Positions 1 to 11,443 of a stretch of 64,000 nt of DNA are shown piece after piece; the first letter of the stretch is position 1; each line of letters opens with the position of its first letter. Position numbers and translations under genes: made by a program. Origin of the DNA: Sorghum bicolor (Eukaryota > Streptophyta > Magnoliopsida > Poales > Poaceae); assembly GCF_000003195.3 (NCBI RefSeq), contig NC_012872.2, forward strand, positions 19,176,491-19,240,490, read 5' to 3'. Under the pieces are notes generated by a model. It did not search any database. It was given only the letters and a program-made list of their open reading frames with translations, and was not told the DNA's origin.

Positions 1-1
1 A

Positions 2-268
2 GGTGCTTATAATCTGCTACTAGAGAGAGATTGGATCCATGCCAATTGTTGCATCTCATCAACAATGCACCAGTGCTTGGTTCAGTGGGTAGGTGACAAG
101 ATTGAGATTGTCCCGGGAGATTCTTCTTATGTCATTGCATCGGCAGAGGCGGATACTTATGAAAGGACCAGGTGTATCTCGGGAGAAATTTGGGAAAAGG
201 ATTTCCTCAAAGTTGTCGATTATGAAATTCCACCGATCCAAGCAGTTGGTTCTGATGAGGAGTTTTAA
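2..268 (+). pseudogene. Tat-1 protease C-terminal part
   Basis: The open frame enters from before the window and ends in TAA at 266-268. The opening residues (NLLLERDWIHAN) resemble the conserved end of the gypsy aspartic protease domain before RT, where L-L-G-R-D-W is usual. The catalytic D-S/T-G lies outside the window. The following RT continues in another frame, so a 1-nt shift lies near 260-270. Assignment rests on motif and on adjacency to RT. Confidence 0.7.
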
Positions 269-1122
269 TGGATAGGTTTGCCGATGATGGAAAATTAGGC
301 CGGGGGTTCACATCGGCCGATGATTTAGTAGAGGTAGATATAGGTAGTGGAGATAAGCCTAGACCTACTTTCATTAGTGCTAAGTTAGATTCTGAGTGTA
401 AGCAACATTTAACCGATTTTTTAAAGGAATATAAAGATTGCTTTGCTTGGGATTATACCGAAATGCCTGGTTTAGACCGATCAATTGTTGAACATCGGTT
501 GCCTATCAAGTCTGGGTTTCGGCCACATCAGCAGCCAGCTAGCCGATGTAATCCTAATATTCTTCCTGATATTAAGGCCGAAATAACCAAACTTATCGAA
601 GCTAAATTTATTCGGCAGTGTCGGTATGCCGAGTGGATTTTCAATGTTGTTCCAGTTTACAAGAAAAACAGGAAGCTTCGGGTCTGCATTGATTTTAGAA
701 ATCTTAACAAAGCTACGCCGATGGATGGCTACCCAATGCCAGTTGCCGATTTGCTAGTTGATGCTGCAGCAGGACATCGAATTATTAGCTTTATGGATGG
801 CAATGCAGGATATAATCAGATATTCATGGCTGAGGAAGATATTCTGAAGACTGCATTTAGATGTCCTGGTCATGTTGGGCTGTTTGAATGGATAGTCATG
901 ACCTTTGGCTTGAAAAATGCTGGTGCTACCTCTCAAAGAGCTATGAATTTTATCTTTCATGAGTTTATCGGCAAGCTGGTAGAAATTTATATTGATGATG
1001 TGGTAGTCAAGTCTGGGGATTTCACAAAGCATCTTGCCGATCTGCGAAAAGTGTTGGAGTGCACAAGAAAACATGGTTTAAAGATGAATCCTAATAAGTG
1101 TGCATTTGGTGTTGAAGATTGA
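268..1122 (+). pseudogene. Tat-1 reverse transcriptase (truncated)
   Basis: This is a gypsy-type RT of 284 residues. Visible blocks are VCIDFRNLNKATP (about residue 140), the FGLKNAGAT block and the catalytic YIDDVVVKS (about residue 240). The domain stops shortly after LKMNPNKCAFGV. The next sequence is already RNase H, so the RT thumb and connection region is missing. A deletion of several hundred bases is inferred from the usual length of this family. The enzyme would copy element RNA into cDNA in virus-like particles, but this copy cannot be functional. Confidence 0.88.
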
Positions 1123-1390
1123 TTGACGCTGAAACCAGGTATTCGGCCATTGAAAAATTATGTTTATGCCTATATTTTTCTTGCACTAAATTGAGGCACT
1201 ATTTGCTATCGGTCGAATGCACTATTATATGCAAAGATGATGTGGTCCGATATATGCTATATATGCCGATTATGAGTGGTAGAATCGGTAAGTGGATTTT
1301 GGCACTGTCAGAATTTGATCTACGTTACGAATCGGCTAAAGCGGTTAAAGGGCATGGCCGATTTTGTGACTCAACATTGCGGTGTAGTGG
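1119..1390 (+). pseudogene. Tat-1 first RNase H domain fragment
   Basis: One frame reads AETRYSAIEKLCLCLYFSC, then a segment ending SGRIGKWILALSEFDL and RYESAKAVKG. These are the end of the usual gypsy RNase H and the tether to the second RNase H. The domain start is lost at the deletion junction near 1,119. A frameshift near 1,355 moves reading into the frame of the next feature. Confidence 0.7.
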
Positions 1391-2510
1391 AGACTTTGGA
1401 AATTGTGCCTTGGACGCTCTTCTTTGATGGATCCACGTGTGACCGGGGGGCAGGAATCGGCATAGTGTTAATTTCCCCTCAGGGAAGGAAGTATGAGTTC
1501 TGTTTGCCGATTGTTGCCACGTCAACAAATAATCAAGCCAAGTATCAAGCTTTAATCAAGGGGTTGGAGTTGTTGAAAGAAGTTCATGCTGATGCTGTTG
1601 AAATCTTCGGGGATTCTATGCTGGTTATAAATCAATTGGCTGGAAGCTATGAATGCCGAAGCGAAGTCCTGATAACTTATTACGAAAAGAGTATACAACT
1701 ATTATGGGAATTCAAAGATTTCCGATTAGAGCATGTTCCTCGGTTACATAATGAGGAGGCTAATCGGTTGGCTCAGCATGCCTCGGGGTATCAACCCATA
1801 TTGAACACGTTATCGGCAATCAGTGCTGATGATTGGAGAAAAGAAATCATTGATTATTTAAGGGATCCATCTAAGAAGGTTGAGAGGCGTGTTCGGTTTC
1901 AAGCTACCAAGTATGTGCTCCTCGAGGATGAATTATATTATCGAACGATCGATGGAGTTCTTCTCAAGTGCTTAGGTGATGATGAAGCTAAAAGTTTGAT
2001 GAGAGAGATCCATGAAGGAGTGTGTGGAGCACATCAGTCGGCTTTTAAGATGAAATGGATGATCAGGAGAAATGGGTATTATTGGCCAACTATACTTGAG
2101 GATTGTTTTAAGTATTTCAAAGGGTGTCAAGGATGTCAGAAATTTGGCAATATTCAAAGGGCGCCCGCATCGGCCATGAATCCCATTGTTAAACCTTGGC
2201 CGTTCAGGGGATGGGCTATTGATTTGATCGGCCAGATTTATCCACCATCTAGCAAAGGGCATAAATTCATCTTAGTTGCTACTGATTATTTCACCAAGTG
2301 GGTTGAAGCTATTCCTTTGAAGAAAGTTACATCGGCCAATATGATTGATTTTGTGAAATAGCATATTATTTACCGATTTGGTATTCCTCAAACAATTACT
2401 ACCGATCAGGGTACTATGTTTACATCGGGTGAGTTTGATGAATTCGCAATCGGTATGGGAATTAAAGTGTTAAATTCTTCTCCTTATTATGCTCAAGCTA
2501 ATGGGCAGGC
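1391..2510 (+). pseudogene. Tat-1 second RNase H and integrase N-terminal half
   Basis: The frame holds the plant Tat-type second RNase H (LFFDGSTCDRGAGIG, then FGDSMLVINQL and HNEEANRLAQHA). It continues into integrase: the H2C2 zinc finger (HEGVCGAHQ... CQGCQ, about 2,010-2,135), first catalytic Asp in AIDLIGQ (about 2,218), second in TTDQGTMF (about 2,400). An in-frame TAG lies at 2,359-2,361. At 2,511 a MITE interrupts the frame just before the codon for the catalytic Glu. Confidence 0.88.
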
Positions 2511-2814
2511 CAGTGGCGGATCTAGGGGTATTCCCTAGTATTCCCGGAAATACCCAACTATTTTGGTACACTTCTATGTAAATATGTGTATACACTTATA
2601 TATATAAATGTATAATGCTATAATATATAGTATTTTGCACATTTGAGTTCAAAACATATAAAAAAACTAGCATTTCAATTAGAAGTCTATATTCTAGAAA
2701 GCAAATATTAGTTTAAAGTTGCTAACTTGCAGTATAATTGACTATATTTTCAACCTATAGATTAACTTTGTGAAAGTAGGAATACCCAAGTTTAAAATTC
2801 TGGCTCCGCCACTG
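2511..2814. mobile_element. hAT-type MITE
   Basis: This 304-bp AT-rich element has no coding capacity. It begins CAGTGGCGGA and ends with the exact inverted repeat TCCGCCACTG. It is flanked by perfect 8-bp duplications GGGCAGGC (2,503-2,510 and 2,815-2,822). An 8-bp duplication with CA-G-TGGCGG-type ends is the hAT signature. It sits inside the Tat-1 integrase, one codon before the catalytic Glu. Confidence 0.93.
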
Positions 2815-2822
2815 GGGCAGGC

Positions 2823-3402
2823 CGAGGCATCTAACAAAGGAATTATCAAACTTATCAAACGGAAGATTGAAGAAAATCCTAGGAGGTGGCATACATTGTT
2901 GAATGAAGCTTTATGGTCATATCGGATGGCTTGTCATGGGTCGACCAAAGTTTCACCTTATCAGTTGGTGTACGGGCACGATGCAGTACTACCATGGGAG
3001 ATTAAGACTGGGTCTAGGCGGCTATTTTTCTAAGATCAGCTGGCTGCCGATGACTATGCTACTTTAATGAAAGATGAATTAGATGGTTTAACAGGGCATC
3101 GGCTGAGGGCTTTGGTAAGTATAGAGGAAAATAAAAAGAGAGTTGTCAGGTGGTATGATAAAAAGGTAAAAGCTAAGGAGTTTACCGATGGTGATTTGGT
3201 ATGGAAGCTGATATTACCGGTTGGGACTAAAAGTTCAAAGTTTGGCAAGTGGTCTCCCAATTGGGAAGGTTCTTATCGGATAAGTCGGTCTCCTCCTGGT
3301 AATGCCTATATTCTGGAAACTCTCGAAGGAGTTGAATTTCCCAGAGCATTGAATGGAAAATATTTGAAGAAGTATTACCCAAGCATATGGGTCGACACAT
3401 AA
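2823..3402 (+). pseudogene. Tat-1 integrase C-terminal half
   Basis: Reading resumes after the MITE with the catalytic Glu region (EASNKGI), then LWSYRMACHGSTKVSPYQLVYG, the usual block after the catalytic core. A TAA at 3,031-3,033 and a frame change precede the C-terminal domain (VRWYDKKVKAKEF... GDLVWK... NWEGSYRIS), which ends at a stop at 3,400-3,402. This is the 3' end of pol. Confidence 0.85.
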
Positions 3403-3560
3403 AAAGTTTAAGTGCCGATAACACTCCTATCGGCTGGATTGAAATGTATCTGGGACTCAATACGATGTTTTAAAAGATGTCGATAACAGTCCTATTGGCT
3501 AGACCAAAATAATCAGGAGTTTTTAAAAGAAAAGAGCAAAACACGCCATCGATGAAGAGT
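3403..3560. other. Tat-1 spacer between convergent pol and antisense gene
   Basis: These 158 bp separate the pol stop (+ strand) from the stop of the antisense gene (minus strand, TGA at 3,561-3,563). No coding signal was seen. Several GCCGAT/ATCGGC hexamers are present. Confidence 0.6.
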
Positions 3561-3588
3561 TCATACGTTTAACAGAGCTTGGATCGCC

Positions 3589-5090
3589 TGAAAGGACCTG
3601 ATTGGCCTAGAGGGGGGTGAATAGGCCTTTTGATAGAATCTGAAACTCACAAACTTGAACTTGCGAAAGTTAGTAACCAGACCGGAAGTTCCGGTAGTCT
3701 GGATCGGAAGTTTCGGTCGGCTTGATCAGAACTTCCGGTGTAGACTTCCTGAGCTTCCGGTTACCTAAGGATACTGCAAAATCTGAGAAAAGACAAGGGG
3801 GAGTTCAGATCTAGTGTCACCACACACTCCTAGAGATTGTTGAAGTTGGTGTTGAACTTCACCGACTTCTTTTCACTCCTAGTTGCGGATCCAAGAATAT
3901 CACCCTGTGAAATAGGAGGAGGAAAGGACAGACAACAACTCACAAAGCAAGAGGGTGGTCGAAGCCACCGCCACAGTAGGACAAGAGATTTAATCCGAGG
4001 TTCGGCAATCTCCACTAAGGAGTTCCTATGTCCTCGTTGTTGAGGTGACCACTAAGATCTGACCACGAAGGTCTCCTCTCTCAAGCAACCACACAGGTTA
4101 ACTTAAGATATCCACTAAGAGTCAAGAGGTAGTTACAAACACTTCGGGGTGCCCTCACTAGTAAATCAACACGGGCAACCATGAAGAACGCCTAGCCGGC
4201 TAGGGTTCAGAGAACCCAAGAGTAATAAACACAAAACCAGCCTGCAAGAAGGGGAAACCAAGTGCTCAAGTCGTAGATCTATGCTCCAACTCTCTAATCT
4301 CACTTCCCTAGCTCAAACAATCTGGATTGAGATTCGGAGACATAGGGGGAGAGAGAGTAGGTGAGTCACAGCTTAGACAGGATGGAAGGCTCAGCTAGAG
4401 AGTTGTTCTGATATCTCTAACGGTTAGAAAGAGATAAGGATATATATAAAGGAAGGTACCGGAACTTCCGGTAACAGGTACCAGAACTTCCGGTTTACTC
4501 AAGACTAACGGAAAGTGCCAATACAGGCACACCGGAACTTTCGCTCACTGACCGGAAGTGAAAAACGAAACGCGAGACGTTTCGCAGAAAACTTACATCG
4601 CGGACTTCCGGTCCTGGACCGGAACTTCCGGTCCGTACCGGGACTTCCGGTCAGCCACCGGAAGTGAAAGCTGAGACGCGAGACGGTCCGCAGAAAACTT
4701 ACAGCGCGGACTTCCGGTCCCGGACCGGAACTTCCGATCCGTACCGAGACTTCCGGTCAGCGACCGAAAGTGAAAGCTGAAATGCGAGACGGTGACCCTG
4801 AGGCTGTCGGAACTTCCGGTCTGAATGACCAGAACTTTCGGTCTGCTAACTCCGCTAAGAAAGGCACCTCTTGATAGTGCGGCGTTTCCTATTACCCAAA
4901 AAGAAAGAACAAAGTTGAAGACAGGGTCAAAACGTCTTTAGTCCGTATGAGCTGCAGGTTACCGAAGGTTCTTTATTTAACTCCATCAAATAGGCTATTT
5001 CCTATAGATTTGCACTTTAAGAGCAGATTAGTCCCTAAGTTGATTATCATTAATTATCCAAAACCCACAATGGGAGCGAATGCACTTACA
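3589..5090 (-). repeat. SIRE 3' LTR
   Basis: This 1,502-bp LTR begins TGTAAGTGC and ends TTTCA on the minus strand. It matches 13,942-15,473 apart from about thirty to forty substitutions, a 49-nt segment near 4,870 present only in the other LTR, and 19 nt in the tandem array present only here. A minus-strand TATA (TATATATA, 4,441-4,448) has many ACCGGAAGTTCCGGT-like palindromes upstream of it (4,455-4,850). Confidence 0.95.
4571..4790. repeat. 106-bp tandem repeat in SIRE LTR
   Basis: Units begin CGCGAGACG at 4,571, 4,677 and (diverged) 4,783, a period of 106 bp. Each carries CTTCCGG half-palindromes at about 20-bp spacing. The other LTR has the same array at 14,925, 15,012 and 15,118, with one unit shortened by 19 bp. 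Confidence 0.85.
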
Positions 5091-5092
5091 AA

Positions 5093-5106
5093 CTCCCCCT
5101 TTTTGG
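5093..5106 (-). promoter_or_regulatory. SIRE polypurine tract
   Basis: Immediately inside the 3' LTR the minus strand reads CCAAAAAGGGGGAG, the expected primer for plus-strand DNA synthesis. Confidence 0.85.
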
Positions 5107-5609
5107 TAATTGATGACAACCAACTTAGGCTTACAAGAGATGTAAACAGTTGAAAGTAAGAATTTAAAAACCAAGCTTTAGGTTGAGCTCCCCCTTAATG
5201 TATGCATAAGTTTTGAAGTTTCGAATCTTGATTATAAGCAAGATAACATACATTTAGGATGAGCTCCCCCTAAGTCCTGCTATCTGTGGGGTGCCTAAGT
5301 GTGTGAAGCAAAAGAAAGCGTGATGCACATGACAGGATATATCACAAAAAAATGGTTATTCATCATAACCGTAAACAACTCATCACAAAAAGAGGGCAAA
5401 GCAAAGATAGAGATAAAACAGGGAGGATTTACCCTACAATCATTCATCACACAAAATAAAAAGGTTTACGACATGGTTCACCACACTTAGAAGCAGGGAA
5501 TTGTTTTAAAAAAAGTTTGACTACCCCTATTACAATAAAGATAAGCCTAACACTCCCCCTTTGGCATCAAGTGCCAAAAAGGGTAGGCGCGCGAGAAAGC
5601 ACCAGTGAA
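5107..5609 (-). other. SIRE 3' untranslated region
   Basis: About 500 bp lie between the extra ORF and the polypurine tract. No coding signal was seen. Short CTCCCCC runs resembling the polypurine tract complement recur at about 5,190, 5,263 and 5,551. Confidence 0.5.
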
Positions 5610-7339
5610 CTACTCTTCATCTTCATCGTCATCATCATCTCCATAGTCGACAAGGGAAGCTTTGCCAAAAGGATCAGCAGAGGTAGACTGGCCTGCCCAA
5701 GAAGTGGAAGTCCTTGTGATGTGATCAGCACCACTGAAGATATCCTGATAAGAAAAACCAGCCTCGGTATCCTCCATGGTGTAACCAGCAGGAAGATCAG
5801 CCCCATAGGAAGGATCAAAGGCACCTGACTGCTGAAAATCCAGCTGCTCAAACTCCTGATAGGGATCCTAAAAGGGGCGAAGAGGAGAAGCAAGAGGAAG
5901 ACCAGCCTTCTCCTCAAGGCGCGTCATGCGTCTGTCCTACTTTGCTTGACAGTAGCAAAAATACGACATAAAGCGCTGCAGGGCATGGCGAGTGGCATTG
6001 CCACGACCACGACCACGACCACCGGAGGCACTAGGAGGAGGATCCATCAAAGGAACATGGGGCTCATCATCAGCAGGCTGCTCATGGTCACGGCCACCAA
6101 CATCAGTTGCAGGCTCTTTCCCTTTGCTAGCTTTGGCTTGCAACCTTTTCACATTCCAATCCGGATGAGAGACATCATGGTGAAAACCCAAACCAGTGAC
6201 TTGCTCAATGATATACATGAGATATGGAGCATAAGGGAAAGATTGACTGGAGGTGAGGGAAACTTCCTGAATGTGACGCCACATAAGGTCGGTGACACTA
6301 AACCTTTTTCCAAGCCCAAAGCAGACAAGAATGGTGGGAGCATGATTCTGCATAGTAGTAGCATCACCGATCTTGGGATCAATAGTGGCCCTGAGCAAGT
6401 TGTTGAGCACATAGAAGTAGGGCTTCAAACCATCTGTCTTGCCATTTGCTTTGGTTGGATCAATATAGAGAGCTGCCTCAACAAAATCCCTACACCATTG
6501 GGATATAGATCATAGAGACTAGGTGTTGTGCGATCATCCCTGTTAAAACCAAGAAGGCGAGAAAACTGTCGGTAATCACAGCGGTAATGAAAGACCTTGT
6601 GCTCTTCATCAATATATAATGTAGCCCAGAACTGGCAAAGGATCTCGGAATTCCAATCTTGTTTGAAAGTCATAAGAGGCAAGATGCGCCAGTCCTCAAG
6701 GCGCTGGATGAGGGCATCTACATCGGGATGATTATGACTTTGAAGAGAAAGAAAAGTGGGTGCCTTGTGCATAATGATAGGAGTAGTGAGACCTCGGATG
6801 CCCCTCTTCATGCAGACAGACGAATAATAATCATTATGAAACTGAGACCAGAACCTATCATCTACACCCTCAAACTTAGACCAAGCAAAAGGGTTGTCTT
6901 GCCGCATGCGCTTTACATCAGAAGATTGGGCTTTGTAATCAATAGGACGCCTTGGAATGCAGTCACCAGGTGTGCTAGGGCCATGAAGATGAGGATAACG
7001 GTTCTGAGGATGCTGAAGAACTTGGTTCATGGTGAACTGTCCAATACGCACCGGAGAGTTGCGAATAACCTCAGGGTTGATGGCCCGGCCTTCAACCTCA
7101 ATCTGACTTGGAGCAACAGAGTCATGGACCACAGTGCGATGGAGAGGAGGAGGACATGGAAAGGTGGACCGATCTGGACAGGAGCGAGGCCCTTCATCAG
7201 CCGATGCCGGTGCGCGAGAGGACGAAGGGTTGGTGGTGCGACGAGCGCGAGCACCACGAGCACGAACCTCCTCTCCATCCCCCAAACTCTGAGGACGGGG
7301 ACGAGCAGAGTGAGAGCGATTCGCACGGCGATCCGACAT
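5610..7339 (-). pseudogene. SIRE extra ORF downstream of pol (function unknown)
   Basis: The frame starts at ATG 7,339-7,337 (MSDRRANRSHSARPRP) and reads about 570 codons. It has a basic, disordered N-terminus, a folded-looking middle (WSKFEGVDDRFWSQF... ILCQFWATLYIDEE) and an acidic tail (DYGDDDDDEDEE). One frameshift lies near 6,490-6,510, and in-frame stops occur at 5,937-5,939 and near 5,870. The middle vaguely resembles accessory proteins of plant retroelements. It occupies the position called env-like in SIRE elements, but no convincing envelope feature is seen. An upstream ATG at 7,516 would add a hydrophobic stretch, probably leader sequence. A TATA box about 530 bp upstream suggests its own transcript. 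Confidence 0.6.
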
Positions 7340-7433
7340 GCTGCAAAAGACATAAGAGAAGAATGAGACTGAGATAAGGAAAGGCAGCAACAGATAGATA
7401 CGAGGAAATGTGAGCGCATGGTGTCCATGACCC

Positions 7434-7928
7434 ACCGGAAGTTCCGGTGCATGAACCGGAAGTTCCGGTCCAGAGCCACGGACACCATGTGGACCTATTC
7501 CGACAAATCCATCCAAGCAACTTGCAAGACAGGCATTCGTAGACCTCGAAGAGATAAAGAACTACAAGCACGTGCAAGGATTCGACTCAAAACAAAGGAC
7601 ATTGGCAGATCGGGCGCAAAGACCCCATACCTTGGCCTTAGATGAAGAGGAAGGAGAAACCCGCACGTGGATCCCTTCCGCAGCCCGCGTCCACCTCCAA
7701 GACGACCTCCAAGACAAGGGCAAGACTCCCCACGAGTGGATTTTGAAAAGAATGGAAGAGATGGGAGATCTGGAGGAGAATGCGGTCAACCGCCGCCGCC
7801 GCCGCCGGGAGGGAGAGAAGAGGACGGGAGTCAAAGGATAAGTTTACCCAGTCAGCGCCTCAGCGGTATATATACCGCGGTAAAAAGGACGACCGGAAGT
7901 TCCGGTCAAAAGGACCGGAAGTTCCGAT
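7434..7928. repeat. ACCGGAAGTTCCGGT palindromes in internal SIRE region
   Basis: Copies lie at 7,434-7,448 and 7,455-7,469 (21 bp apart) and at 7,892-7,906 and 7,914-7,928 (22 bp apart; the last is imperfect). The same 15-bp palindrome and variants recur throughout both LTRs. Confidence 0.85.
7867..7874 (-). promoter_or_regulatory. TATA box of putative internal SIRE promoter
   Basis: TATATATA lies between RNase H and the extra ORF. Two ACCGGAAGTTCCGGT-type palindromes (7,892-7,906; 7,914-7,928, one mismatch) lie directly upstream on the minus strand, as they do upstream of the LTR TATA. A GC-rich leader follows. Confidence 0.5.
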
Positions 7929-8121
7929 GCCTCCCAGAACAGCAAGGAACTGGTGAACCACACCGTATTCCTAACCCAACTCGAAGATGTCCAGATTTCA
8001 TGAAGGCATTACATAACTATGAACATCTTGGGGTTGTATAAAAAATAGATTTGTAAAAAGAATCACACAGCTTTTCACAACGTTTTTGCCTATTTCTAAA
8101 ACAACAAGTGAGTGCAAGACA

Positions 8122-8649
8122 TCAAACTATGTTACGAGAATCAACGATATTGAGTTCACGCCTCAAAGCACAAAATCTTGACTCATCTAGAGGTTTAGTG
8201 AAGATATCGGCTAACTAAAATTCGGTTCTCACATGTTGTACAGCGATATCTCCTTTGGATTGGTGGTCTCTCTGGAAGTGATGACGGATGTCTATGTGCT
8301 TTGTTCTAGAGTGGTTTACAGGGTTATTAGCGAGCTTGATTGCCCCCTCATTGTCACATAAGAGGGGAAACTTGCTTTGCTCACAGCCAAAGTCTCTCAA
8401 AGTTTGCTTCATCCAAAGCAGTTGGGCACAGCAGGCGCCAGCCGCCACATACTCGGCTTCAGCGGTGGAAAGGGCAATGGAGTTTTGTTTCTTAGAGGTC
8501 CATGACACCAAAGACCTACCAAGAAATTGGCACGTCCCTGATGTACTCTTTCGCTCTACCCTGCAACCGGCATAGTCCGAATCGGAATAGCCAAGTAGAG
8601 TAAAAGTGGAGCCCTTTGGGTACCATAAGCCAAGATTAGGAGTGAACAC
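8122..8649 (-). pseudogene. SIRE RNase H
   Basis: Copia RNase H motifs are visible: GYSDSDYAGC, LSTAEAEYVAAG and KHIDIRHHF. An in-frame TAG at 8,215-8,217 precedes the conserved end LADIFTKPLD, which runs to TGA at 8,122-8,124. A TGA near 8,656 separates it from RT. Both stops are one C-to-T step from sense codons (CAG, CGA). Confidence 0.88.
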
Positions 8650-8655
8650 AAGATA

Positions 8656-10845
8656 TCAAAAGATTCTCTTAACAGCCATGAGATGACATTCTTTCGGATT
8701 AGCTTGAAATCTTGCACACATGCACACACTAAGCATAATATTAGGCCTAGATGCACAAAGGTAAATCAAAGATCCAATCATGGAGCGATATACCTTTTGA
8801 TCAATAGCCTTGCCGTCTCCAACAAGGTCAAGGTGTCTGGTTGTTGGCATTGGTGTCTTTATGGGTTTGGCCTTGTCCATGTCAAACGTCTTTAGCATAT
8901 CGGTGGTGTACTTAGTTTGGCTTATGAACGTGCCGTCCTTGAGTTGCTTGATTTGAAATCCAAGGAAGTAAGTCAAATCCCTCATCATGGATATCTCAAA
9001 CCTTTTGGTCATGATCCTACTAAATTCCTCACTGAAGTTCGCATTAGTACTACCAAATATTATGTCATCGACATATATTTGGCATATAAAAATATCATTA
9101 TTGACTTTGCGAGTAAATAAAGTGGGATCGACTTTTCCAATCTCAAACCCTTGTTTGAGTAGAAAATCCTTGAGACAATCATACCAAGCTCTAGGGGCTT
9201 GCTTAAGCCCATAGAGTGCCTTGTCCAGCTTGTAGACATGATCGAGATGATGTGGATCTTCAAAACCTGGTGGTTGCTCCACATACACGGTTTCGGAGAG
9301 GGGGCCATTGAGGAATGCACTTTTCACGTCCATTTGAAACAACTTGAAATCATGGTGAGCAGCAAAGGCAAGTAATATGCGTATAGATTCAAGCCTAGCT
9401 ATAGGTGCATAAGTCTCCCCAAAATCCAAACCTTCGATTTGAGTGAAGCCTTTGGCAACCAACCGAGCCTTGTTTCTAGTGACCACACCATACTCATCTT
9501 CTTTGTTGCGGAAGACCCATTTGGTTCCTATCACATTTTGCTTGGGTCTTTCCACCAAGGACCAGACATCATTCCTAGTGAAGTTGTTCAACTCCTCTTG
9601 CATAGCCATCACCGAATCCGGATCCTTCAAGGCATCTTCCACCCTATTTCGCAACATAGAGGAGACAAAAGAGTAATGTTCACAAAATCCAACTAAACGA
9701 GAGCGTGTTGTTACCCCTCGTTGTATGTCTCCCAAAATGCTATCAACAGGATGATCCCGTTGAATAGAGTGATGAACTCTTGGGTGAGGCACTGCTGTTC
9801 TTGTTTGAATGGGACCATCATCTTCATCCTCATGGTCTTGGTTGATTGGAGAATCTAGATCTTGAACGTTTTGATCTCCGTCTTGGTTTGGTTCTTGTGC
9901 TTGAGGTGGGTCTTGTCCAGCTTGTTCTCTTGAGTCATGACCTCTTCTTGATGTGGAAGCATCATCATGGGCATTGGTTGACCCATGATGCAAGTTTGGG
10001 TCACGAGAAATTTGCATGTGTGCATCTTCTTCTTCTTCTTCTACGGGTTTCACTTCACCGGTAGCAAGCTTTTTGATTACTTGGCGAGATGGCTCTTCTT
10101 TACCTAAAATTTCAGCATTGACTTGCTCTTTTTGAGAGCCGTCGCTTTCATCGAAAGTCACGTCTACCGCTATTTCAATTTGACCGGTGGTCTCATTGAA
10201 AACACGATAGCCATGTTGATTAGTAGCATAACCAAGTAAGAACCCTTCATCAACCTTTGGTGCGAACTTAGAGCATTTGGATCTTTTATTAAGTATGAAA
10301 CACTTGCATCCAAGAACTCTAAAGTAATCCACCTTAGGCTTTTTACCGGTTAGTAGCTCGTAGGCAGTTTTCTTCCTCAACTTGTGGAGGTATAGGTGGT
10401 TGATAGCGTGACATGCCGTGTTAACAGCGTCTGCCCAATAGTCCTTTTCAAAGATCTTGTATTCATCCAACATTGCTCTTGCGGCTTCAATGAGTGTTCG
10501 GTTCTTCCTTTCCGCCACACCGTTTTGTTGTGGAGTATATGCAACCGAGAACTCATGCTTGATGCCTTCTTCATCAAGGTACGCTTCAATGTTGGTGTTT
10601 CTAAACTCGGTTCCGTTGTCGCTTCTCACTTTCTTGATCTTCACTTCAAACTCATTTTGAGCCCTTCTTGCAAACTTCTTGAAGATCCCTTGGGTCTCAC
10701 TCTTGTCCTTCAGAAAGAATACCCAAGTGAAGCGAGAAAAATCATCAACAATTACAAAACCATATTTGTTACCTCCAATGCTTATGTAAGCATTGGGTCC
10801 GAACAAGTCCATGTGAAGTAGCTCAAGTGGTCTTGATGTAGTCAC
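8656..10845 (-). pseudogene. SIRE integrase core and reverse transcriptase
   Basis: One 729-codon frame. The integrase catalytic residues lie in [18 protein letters not shown] and [11 protein letters not shown], in the expected order. An acidic linker follows ([10 protein letters not shown]), then RT with [32 protein letters not shown], the catalytic [11 protein letters not shown], and the C-terminal [11 protein letters not shown]. The frame is complete, but stops at both ends cut it from protease and RNase H. Confidence 0.92.
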
Positions 10846-11436
10846 AATGTTCTTCGCGGGATGCTTGGCTCCAACTTGCTTTCCCGCTTGACATGCACTG
10901 AAAATTCTATCTTTCTAAAAAGAAACATTTGTTAGTCCAAGGATGTGTTCACCTTTTTGAAGGTCGGCCAAGTTCCTCATCCCAACATGGGCTAGATGGC
11001 GATGCCACAACCAGCCCATGCTAGATTTTGCCACTAAACAAGTCTCGAACCCTACTCCACTAGTTGTGAAATCAACTAGATAGAACTTGCCCTTTAGTTG
11101 ACCCGTAAAAGCAATAGAGGAATCCGACCTTCTAGAGACTTCCACACCCTTATCCGTAAAGAGATAATTGTAGCCCTTCTCACAAAGTTGTGAGACGGAT
11201 AACAAATTGTATCCCAACGAATCCACAAGCAAAACATTTGAAATGGAATTATCATTTGAAATTGTAATTTTACCTAAACCAAGGATATCTCCTTTACTAT
11301 TGTCACCAAAGACAATCCTTTCACTTGTGATTTTACTTGGTTGAAAGGAGGTGAACATATTCTTCTCTCCGGTCATGTGATTGGTGCATCCACTATCAAG
11401 CACCCAACTTGGCCCACCAGAGGAATAGACCTGCAA
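10846..11436 (-). pseudogene. SIRE protease and integrase zinc-binding region
   Basis: The protease active site is WVLDSGCTNHMTG near the start. The zinc-binding region follows (LWHRHLAHVGMRNL), with its CxxC (SACQAGK) beyond an in-frame TAG at 10,915-10,917. The frame differs from that of the preceding gag region, so a 1-nt shift lies near 11,436-11,444. Confidence 0.85.
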
Positions 11437-11443
11437 GAGAAGA

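Noticed and set aside
7339..7516. Hydrophobic segment as a signal peptide of an envelope protein
   Set aside because: It depends on an upstream ATG in sequence that looks like leader; the better start at 7,339 excludes it.
7562..7834. Arg-rich 90-codon minus ORF just after the internal SIRE TATA
   Set aside because: A CGG-repeat run in a leader; no domain, and it overlaps plus-strand frames of equal length.
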